This document shows, piece by piece, positions 1 through 5,010 of a DNA stretch of 11,874 nucleotides. The stretch is from Bacteroidaceae bacterium. Its GTDB lineage: Bacteria > Bacteroidota > Bacteroidia > Bacteroidales > Bacteroidaceae. Position numbers and translations under genes: made by a program. The stretch lies in contig CAAGLA010000004.1 of the NCBI GenBank assembly GCA_900770655.1, positions 1 to 11,874 of the forward strand, given 5' to 3'. Every line of letters begins with the position of its first letter. Position 1 is the first letter of the stretch. Under the pieces are notes generated by a model. That model was not told the DNA's origin. It did not search any database and saw nothing but the letters and a program-made list of their open reading frames with translations.

Positions 1-213
1 ATATACGGCTCCTTCTGCCGAAATTAACAATATGGTGAGGTAACACAAAAATGGTATATGTACCAACCACTTATCAAATTTCACCCTCATCCTGCCATTA
101 TTACGCAAGTTCTTAGTATATTTGAGGTAAACCTCGAATATTTTCTGTACTCGCTTTAAAAAACATTCAAGCAAGCTTGATGTTTTTTGCTCGTTTGTTG
201 CTATATTTGCCAT
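1..213 (-). CDS. N-terminal part of an unidentified membrane protein, cut by the left edge
   Basis: Reading leftwards from an ATG at 213-211, the frame stays open for 71 codons to base 1. I do not recognise the family. The translation starts MANIATNEQKTSSLLECFL. It continues with a Lys/Arg-rich stretch (about residues 20-49) and then a hydrophobic segment (about 50-66, containing HIPFLCYLTILLIS) that looks like one membrane helix with a positively charged cytoplasmic side. Codon choice (ATA, AAG, TTG, GTA) resembles the neighbours, and an uninterrupted frame of this length in AT-rich DNA supports coding. A second possible start is Met42 (ATG at 90-88, preceded by GGCAGG), which would leave only a short tail before the helix. 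The gene is divergent from rfbB, with 54 bp between the two start codons. A small bitopic protein or the start of a larger membrane protein are both possible. The start choice is uncertain. Confidence 0.6.
   Translation of the reverse strand, partial: MANIATNEQKTSSLLECFLKRVQKIFEVYLKYTKNLRNNGRMRVKFDKWLVHIPFLCYLTILLISAEGAVY
158..188. other. Terminator-like hairpin inside the left-edge reading frame
   Basis: The arms AAAAAACATTCAAG (158-171) and CTTGATGTTTTTT (176-188) pair around a CAAG loop with one bulged T, and the right arm ends in six T. It has the shape of an intrinsic terminator that could work in both directions. It falls within codons 9-19 of the leftward reading frame if that frame starts at 213. 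If translation starts at 90 instead, the hairpin is non-coding leader. No gene ending just upstream on the plus strand is visible apart from a 13-codon tail stopping at 43. Confidence 0.45.
177..209 (+). promoter_or_regulatory. Candidate Bacteroidota promoter for rfbB
   Basis: TATATTTG at 202-209 fits the Bacteroidota -7 consensus TAnnTTTG. A TTG at 177-179 lies 22 bases upstream, close to the usual -33 spacing, although the full TTTG is not present. Transcription would begin near 216, about 50 bases before the rfbB start. The -7 box overlaps the first codons of the divergent gene. Confidence 0.45.
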
Positions 214-267
214 AAAGCATAAATATTATAGAAAGTGGTATAAAATAATAATGCAAAACAATAATAT

Positions 268-1404
268 ATGAAACGCAGTATAATAGTAACCGGCGGAGCC
301 GGCTTCATAGGCAGCCACGTGGTGCGCCTTTTCGTGAACAAGTATCCCGAGTACCATATAATAAATGTAGACAAGCTCACCTACGCGGGCAACCTTGCAA
401 ACCTGAAGGATATTGAAGACCGCCCCAACTACACCTTTGTAAAGGCCGATATATGCGACTTTGACACAATGTACAAACTGATGATTGACAACAAAGTCGA
501 CGGCATCATTCACCTTGCAGCCGAAAGCCACGTAGACCGCTCGATAAAAGACCCCTTCACCTTTGCACGCACAAATGTAATGGGCACCTTGTCACTTCTT
601 CAGGCCGCAAAGCTCTACTGGGAGTCACTTCCCGAAAAGTACGAAGGCAAGCGTTTCTACCATATCTCAACCGACGAGGTGTACGGTGCTCTTGAACTGA
701 GCCATCCCGAAGGCATAGAGCCACCGTTTACAACCACTGCATCGTCGGGCGAGCATCACTTGGCATACGGCAAGGACTTCTTCTACGAAACAACCAAGTA
801 CAACCCTCACAGCCCCTATTCGGCATCAAAGGCAAGTAGTGACCATTTCGTTCGCGCCTTCCACGACACCTACGGAATGCCTACAATAGTAACCAATTGT
901 TCTAACAACTACGGCCCGTACCAGTTCCCCGAAAAGCTCATACCGCTTTTCATAAACAACATACGCCACCGCAAGCCGTTGCCCGTCTATGGCAAGGGCG
1001 AGAATGTACGCGACTGGCTCTATGTAGTGGACCACGCACGTGCCATAGATGTCATTTTCCACAACGGCAAGGTTGCCGATACATACAACATCGGCGGTTT
1101 CAACGAGTGGAAGAACATAGATATAATAAAGGTGATAATAAAGACCGTAGACTGTTTGCTTGGCAACCCCGAAGGCGCATCGCTCGACCTCATAACATAC
1201 GTTACCGACCGTGCAGGCCACGACCTTCGCTATGCAATAGATTCCACGAAGTTGCAGAAGGAACTGGGTTGGGAGCCCAGCCTGCAGTTCGAGGAGGGTA
1301 TTGAAAAGACCGTACGCTGGTACCTCGACAACCAAGAGTGGATGGACAACATCACCAGCGGCGAGTACGAAAAGTACTACGACGATATGTACAAGAACAG
1401 GTAA
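268..1404 (+). CDS. rfbB: dTDP-glucose 4,6-dehydratase (RmlB/RfbB)
   Basis: This enzyme converts dTDP-D-glucose to dTDP-4-keto-6-deoxy-D-glucose in the cytoplasm, the second step of dTDP-L-rhamnose and related 6-deoxysugar synthesis for surface glycans. The 378-residue protein is a short-chain dehydrogenase of the extended type. It has an NAD-binding GGAGFIG at residues 9-15, HLAAESHVDRS at 82-92, the STDEVYG motif at 134-140 with Thr135-Asp136-Glu137 as expected catalytic residues, and the YSASK pair Tyr184/Lys188. NNYGPYQFPEKLIP at 213-226 is also typical of RmlB. The protein is slightly longer than many RmlB proteins because of extra residues at about 155-182 before YSASK, which I believe is usual in Bacteroidales. 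The ATG at 268 places the Rossmann strand directly at the N-terminus. No rfbA, rfbC or rfbD lies next to it, so the gene appears to be transcribed alone, ending at the palindromic terminator 18 bases downstream. Confidence 0.96.
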   Translation: MKRSIIVTGGAGFIGSHVVRLFVNKYPEYHIINVDKLTYAGNLANLKDIEDRPNYTFVKADICDFDTMYKLMIDNKVDGIIHLAAESHVDRSIKDPFTFARTNVMGTLSLLQAAKLYWESLPEKYEGKRFYHISTDEVYGALELSHPEGIEPPFTTTASSGEHHLAYGKDFFYETTKYNPHSPYSASKASSDHFVRAFHDTYGMPTIVTNCSNNYGPYQFPEKLIPLFINNIRHRKPLPVYGKGENVRDWLYVVDHARAIDVIFHNGKVADTYNIGGFNEWKNIDIIKVIIKTVDCLLGNPEGASLDLITYVTDRAGHDLRYAIDSTKLQKELGWEPSLQFEEGIEKTVRWYLDNQEWMDNITSGEYEKYYDDMYKNR

Positions 1405-1421
1405 TGGGTATTCACTGCAGC

Positions 1422-1459
1422 ATATATAAAAAAACAGCAGCTGCTGTTTTTTTATATAT
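1422..1459. terminator. Bidirectional terminator, 38-bp perfect palindrome
   Basis: Each arm is 19 bases and the two meet with no unpaired base at a CAGCAG/CTGCTG core. The core is flanked by seven A on one side and seven T on the other, then by alternating AT. Read either way, it gives a GC-rich hairpin followed by a T run. It lies between the rfbB stop (1402-1404) and the stop codon of the leftward outer-membrane gene (1461-1463), so it can end transcription from both sides. Confidence 0.9.
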
Positions 1460-1460
1460 A

Positions 1461-2144
1461 TTATAGTATTCTTATTGAGTATCCAAGCCTTACCGTTATT
1501 ACTTTGTTTGCCGAACGCCCGAAGTCGTCGAGTTTGGAATTTCCGAATATGTCGGAAAGGCCATAATAGTACCTTCCTTCAACGAAGAAGTTGCCGGCTT
1601 TTGTCTTCAGCTCCAGTCCCAGTCCGCCCAAAATACCATAATCGAATTCTCTTTCAACGCCCTTGCCGTAAATGGGCCTTATTGACTGCGGGCGCTGGTC
1701 TATACTCCATTTGCCATTGTACTTTTCTTCTTCGTCGAGGAGAAATGCGAATTGCGGTCCAAGATTGATAAAGAACTGCAGGCCTCTTTCCTCCTTTCCC
1801 CACGAAAGGTGGGCAAGGAGTGGAAGTTCCAGATAATTGAGCGTGCGGCTGTAGCTGTTTGTGGTCCCATCGTCAAAATCCTCTTCCCAACCTCTTTGGG
1901 TGAAGTTCAGTTCAACCTGTGCGGCGCAAATCATACTGAAATATTTCTCGCTTGTATAGCGTACCGACAAACCGCCGTTAATGCCGTTCTTCATCTTTTG
2001 CCTAATAGAAGGCTGGAACTCCATACTGCCGAGGTTCATACCGCCTGCAACACCAATCTCCAGAATGTTGCGAGGCTGTTCTATCTGCGCATTTGCGCCT
2101 ATGGCAAACAGCAGTACGGTTAAGATAGTGAAAACTCTTCTCAT
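1461..2144 (-). CDS. Small outer-membrane beta-barrel protein (OMP_b-brl_2 / PorT-like family)
   Basis: The 227-residue protein begins with a signal peptide (MRRVFTILTVLLFAIGANAQ, cut before or after Gln20). The remainder alternates polar and aromatic residues in strands typical of an 8-stranded outer-membrane barrel of the PF13568 kind. Visible hallmarks are EIGVAGGMNLG near the start of the mature protein, LNYLELPLLAHLSW (about residues 103-116), GGLGLELK (about 173-180) and a final strand VRLGYSIRIL. The start codon overlaps the stop of the upstream LysM gene as ATGA (2144-2141), so the two are very likely co-transcribed and translationally coupled. PorT itself serves type IX secretion in Porphyromonas, but this large family contains many proteins of unknown role and I see no basis for calling this one PorT. 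A role together with the LysM protein at the cell wall/outer-membrane interface is an inference from the coupling. Confidence 0.85.
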   Translation of the reverse strand: MRRVFTILTVLLFAIGANAQIEQPRNILEIGVAGGMNLGSMEFQPSIRQKMKNGINGGLSVRYTSEKYFSMICAAQVELNFTQRGWEEDFDDGTTNSYSRTLNYLELPLLAHLSWGKEERGLQFFINLGPQFAFLLDEEEKYNGKWSIDQRPQSIRPIYGKGVEREFDYGILGGLGLELKTKAGNFFVEGRYYYGLSDIFGNSKLDDFGRSANKVITVRLGYSIRIL

Positions 2145-3991
2145 TTGTCGAAGTCAATTTTTTCAATGAGGAAGTCGGGCCTGTAGTGAATGAAATAGAA
2201 TTTCTTGTTTACCATTCCACCCCAATTATTTACCCTTTCGAACTTGAATCCTGTCTGTATGGGGTTAAATTCTATGTTGTTTATATTTTCGGCCATATCT
2301 TTTCCGTATCTGCTTGCCGCAAGCAGGAAGTAGTATCCTGTGTCGTAGCCCATCATTGCGAAACGCGGGTAAATGTTCTGTATGTTGCAGCTGTACCAAC
2401 GCACGAAATTGTTCTGGAATGCAGCGGCTTCGGGAATAGAGTAGTGGCTATAGAACGATGCGTAGAAATATGTCTCAATTTCGTACATATGGTCGTGGGT
2501 ACTCGACGCATATATCTGCCATTCGGGGTAGCCGAACATCTTGTATTCGCGTACGCTCGTAGAGTCTATTCTCTTGGCCTGCACAAGTACAGGCAACAGA
2601 GTGGTGAGGGTCTTTGAAGATGAGGAGGTCGGTATGATGAAGTTCTCCTTTCCTTCCACTCTAAGTTCCCTTAGTGTAGGGATAGTCTTGCCCTCGCCGG
2701 TGAAATTCTCTATAGACACGGTTGTGTGCGACATTCCTCTGCGGTTCAGCTCTTCGGTGAGCTCATTTACAAAGTCCATCTTGTTTCCGGCAATGGTGTC
2801 CTCTACAAAAATAACGTTTGCATTAGGGAATGAATTCACGAACTGCGAAGTAACTTCGGGTATAATGTAGGACTGTTGGCTGTTTACTATATATACCATT
2901 GGGTTACGGTAAATTTCATCCTCTTTGTTTGCAAACGGAATTACAAGCGGTATCTCTTTCTCCTTTGCAAAAGTGGCCAGTTCCTTGTTGTGCCCGGAAT
3001 ATGTAGCGCCTATTATAAGGTCCATATTGTCGAGAGAACCGCTCGAGAGCAGGCTGTCCAAGCTCTGCTCCTTCTTTCCTGCATCGAATGTGTTTATCTC
3101 AAAGGAGTGTCCTTCCCTCTTAAGCTGCTCTACAGCCATAAGGAATCCTTGGTAATACTCAACAACGCGGCCCTGTTCGCTTGGTGCGTAGCTGTCGAGC
3201 AGGAACGAGAGTACAACGCCAACTTTTACACCGCCGTTTATTCTCGCTTCTTCCCTGTTGGTGTTTATTGAGTCGCGGTAGCTGTCGTATTGTGAGAATA
3301 TTTCAATATTTGTCTCTTCTCTTGTCTCAACAACTGCGGCCGGTTCCTCTTTATGCTCAGGAATGTTTAGCACCATTCTTCTCTTTAGAGGTTTTTCGTT
3401 GAGAATGGGGTTTGCGGCTATAAGCTCTTCGCGTGTTATGCCGTACATTTCGCAAATTTCCTCAATGGATTCACCTCTCTTTACCCTGTGTGTGCGCTCA
3501 TAAACCGGCTCTTCTTCACTTTCGTTCTCAGCAGCTGCAGCCTGCTCTTCAGCAGGCTCTTCAATGGCGGCCGGTGCTTCAGGCGCGGGGGTGGGTATTA
3601 GAATTACCTCTCCGGCGCGGAAATTGTTTATTGAAAGGCCGGGGTTGGCATCGCATATCTCACGAGGGGATATGTTGTATATCTGCCCCAAGCGGTATAG
3701 TGTCTCGCCGGGCTGTATGGTGTGGTAGCGCCTGCCGTCGTTCCCCTCTCCGCTGTTCTCCAGTGGAGCAGCCTGAGGTATTCTGAGCTCCTCGCCAACT
3801 CTTATCTTAGATGCGCTTCCGGGGTTCAGTTCAACAATCTTGTCAACAGTTGTGTTGTATGTTCTTGAAATAGAGTAGAGCGTTTCGCCTCTCTTTACTG
3901 TATGTATGAAATAATTATTGCTCTGTGCATACATTGCCAGTGAGATGAACATCATTGTCAATGTCAGCAATCTCTTCTTTATACTCTTCAT
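2141..3991 (-). CDS. Secreted protein with three LysM domains and a type 1 periplasmic-binding fold
   Basis: I chose the ATG at 3991-3989 because it places a signal peptide at the very N-terminus (MKSIKKRLLTLTMMFISLAM, cleavage near YAQ at 21-23). An in-frame ATG at 4027 would add 12 residues ahead of the signal sequence. The mature 616-residue product has LysM domains at about 27-72, 89-133 and 167-211, each with the R/P-GE-(T/S) turn, an Asn-Pro pair and a closing (I/L)xIP. The first two are close to consensus and the third is more divergent. An acidic Ala/Glu/Pro linker (about 135-163) separates the second and third. Residues from about 255 to 610 resemble the Leu/Ile/Val-binding or LpoA-like type 1 periplasmic-binding fold, with VGVVLSFLLD, DLIIGATYSGHNKEL, IPLVIPFANK and MFGYPEWQIY. 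LysM binds peptidoglycan glycan strands, so this protein is probably wall-associated. There is no lipobox cysteine and no ABC permease or ATPase nearby, so a scaffold or enzyme-activator role is more likely than solute transport. It is the first gene of a two-gene operon with the barrel gene. Confidence 0.9.
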   Translation of the reverse strand: MKSIKKRLLTLTMMFISLAMYAQSNNYFIHTVKRGETLYSISRTYNTTVDKIVELNPGSASKIRVGEELRIPQAAPLENSGEGNDGRRYHTIQPGETLYRLGQIYNISPREICDANPGLSINNFRAGEVILIPTPAPEAPAAIEEPAEEQAAAAENESEEEPVYERTHRVKRGESIEEICEMYGITREELIAANPILNEKPLKRRMVLNIPEHKEEPAAVVETREETNIEIFSQYDSYRDSINTNREEARINGGVKVGVVLSFLLDSYAPSEQGRVVEYYQGFLMAVEQLKREGHSFEINTFDAGKKEQSLDSLLSSGSLDNMDLIIGATYSGHNKELATFAKEKEIPLVIPFANKEDEIYRNPMVYIVNSQQSYIIPEVTSQFVNSFPNANVIFVEDTIAGNKMDFVNELTEELNRRGMSHTTVSIENFTGEGKTIPTLRELRVEGKENFIIPTSSSSKTLTTLLPVLVQAKRIDSTSVREYKMFGYPEWQIYASSTHDHMYEIETYFYASFYSHYSIPEAAAFQNNFVRWYSCNIQNIYPRFAMMGYDTGYYFLLAASRYGKDMAENINNIEFNPIQTGFKFERVNNWGGMVNKKFYFIHYRPDFLIEKIDFDK

Positions 3992-4076
3992 AAAACGTGT
4001 TTCTGGTTTCTTGCCTAAAATATGCAAATTAACGGCGAAGATAGCTATTTCTGCTCAATAATGGAAATGTTGTTGT

Positions 4077-4084
4077 CAAAAATA
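4077..4084 (-). promoter_or_regulatory. Candidate -7 box for the LysM/barrel operon
   Basis: On the minus strand this reads TATTTTTG, matching TAnnTTTG. It lies about 85 bases before the LysM protein start. No good TTTG is found at the expected upstream spacing, so the call rests on the -7 match alone in AT-rich sequence. Confidence 0.3.
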
Positions 4085-4147
4085 ATCTTTGTTGCAGTAT
4101 CTGTTTTAAAAAATGTTGCTGAACGAGGTTTTTCCGCTCCCTTTTAT

Positions 4148-4155
4148 TACTTTTG
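4148..4155 (+). promoter_or_regulatory. Candidate -7 box for the CHU_C-domain gene
   Basis: TACTTTTG matches TAnnTTTG and lies about 60 bases before the start at 4217. A second, weaker match (TACTATTG, 4203-4210) is too close to the ATG to leave much leader. No convincing -33 element is seen. The 225-bp spacer between the LysM gene and this one holds both divergent candidates and nothing else I can support. Confidence 0.3.
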
Positions 4156-4216
4156 TTACTCTTTATTTAAGACAATATGTACTATTATGCCTTTTGGGGC
4201 GTTACTATTGTAAAAA

Positions 4217-4954
4217 ATGAAAAGTATGAAAAGATATTATATACAGGCACTGCTGTTTCTGCTCTCTTTTAATGCAATGGCACAAACAGCTATTGAAGCT
4301 CCGGAGCCTTTTGCCGTGGTTGTCGACTCAAAAGGCGAAACTGTGGAACTTACTCCGGGCGGTGAATTTTCGGGCGAGGCCCCCATTTCAATATCATTGA
4401 AGGCTTGCGCCGCCGAAGTGCCGGGCTATTCGCTTGTCTGCTCTTGGGAATTCTTTAAAGAGGGTGAGGCAGAACCCTATCTTGTGCGTTACGATGCCGA
4501 TGTAGACTTGGACCTGCGCGAGAGCGGAGCAACAATAATACAGCCCAAGATTGTATATACCGGCATTGACAACAGTGATATATACTGGGAATTCGGCACC
4601 GAAGTATATGAACCTTTCAGGGTTATTCTTTCTGAATCTACTTTAGAGGTTCCGAATGCTTTTTCGCCCAATGGCGACGGTATAAATGACTATTTCAATG
4701 TCTTTAATGTAAAGTCCATAATATCTTTCCACGCTGCAATATACAACCGTTGGGGGCAGCAGCTGTATTCTTGGGGTATAGATGAAATAGGCTGCGAAGA
4801 GTGTGGCTGGGACGGTACATACAAGGGCAATCCCGTAAAGGCCGGAGTATATTATGTGGTTGTTGAGGCTAAAGGTGCCGACGGCATAAACTATGAGATA
4901 CGCCGCGATGTGAATCTTTTGCGCGGGTACACCGAAGAGACAGCTGCACCATAA
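4217..4954 (+). CDS. Short secreted protein with a CHU_C (gliding-motility-associated C-terminal) domain
   Basis: The 245-residue protein has a signal peptide (MKSMKRYYIQALLFLLSFNA, cleavage near MAQ at 21-23). A second ATG at 4226 would also keep the signal peptide. Residues about 25-140 form an all-beta-looking region with no motif I recognise, carrying cysteines at 64 and 75. Residues about 145-238 match the CHU_C/T9SS type B sorting domain: VPNAFSPNGDGINDYF (145-160), AIYNRWGQQLYSW (174-186), GWDGTYKG (197-204), VKAGVYYVVVEAKG (207-220) and a final RRDVNLLRG. An extra pair, Cys193 and Cys196, sits before GWDG. Such domains normally end large cargo proteins exported by type IX secretion. 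Here the domain is nearly half of a small protein, and no secretion gene is in view. The gene lies 56 bp upstream of uvrA on the same strand. Its function is unknown, and surface location is an inference. Confidence 0.85.
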   Translation: MKSMKRYYIQALLFLLSFNAMAQTAIEAPEPFAVVVDSKGETVELTPGGEFSGEAPISISLKACAAEVPGYSLVCSWEFFKEGEAEPYLVRYDADVDLDLRESGATIIQPKIVYTGIDNSDIYWEFGTEVYEPFRVILSESTLEVPNAFSPNGDGINDYFNVFNVKSIISFHAAIYNRWGQQLYSWGIDEIGCEECGWDGTYKGNPVKAGVYYVVVEAKGADGINYEIRRDVNLLRGYTEETAAP

Positions 4955-4991
4955 AGAAACAAGAAGAGACAGCTGCACCATAAAGAAACAA
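4934..4991. repeat. Perfect 29-bp tandem duplication at the 3' end of the CHU_C gene
   Basis: The unit starting GAAGAGACAGCTGCACC occupies 4934-4962 and is repeated exactly at 4963-4991. The first copy encodes the last residues (EETAAP) and the stop codon. The second copy is non-coding and ends 19 bases before the uvrA start codon. Because 29 is not a multiple of 3, the duplication did not lengthen the protein but did lengthen the spacer to uvrA. Confidence 0.97.
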
Positions 4992-5010
4992 AAGGTAAAG
5001 AGCTACTGCT

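Noticed and set aside
826..1335. 169-codon frame antisense to rfbB
   Set aside because: It is a shadow of the strongly supported rfbB coding frame, caused by its codon bias. There is no independent start signal or family resemblance.
3433..3786. 117-codon plus-strand frame opposite the LysM gene
   Set aside because: The minus strand here encodes the LysM2-linker-LysM3 region. The plus-strand frame is a composition shadow of the Ala/Glu-rich linker.
2141..3991. Calling the LysM protein an ABC-transporter substrate-binding lipoprotein
   Set aside because: There is no lipobox cysteine after the signal peptide and no permease or ATPase gene nearby. The three LysM domains point to a cell-wall role.
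4934..4991. CRISPR-like repeat
   Set aside because: There are only two directly adjacent copies without spacers, so this is a tandem duplication and not an array.
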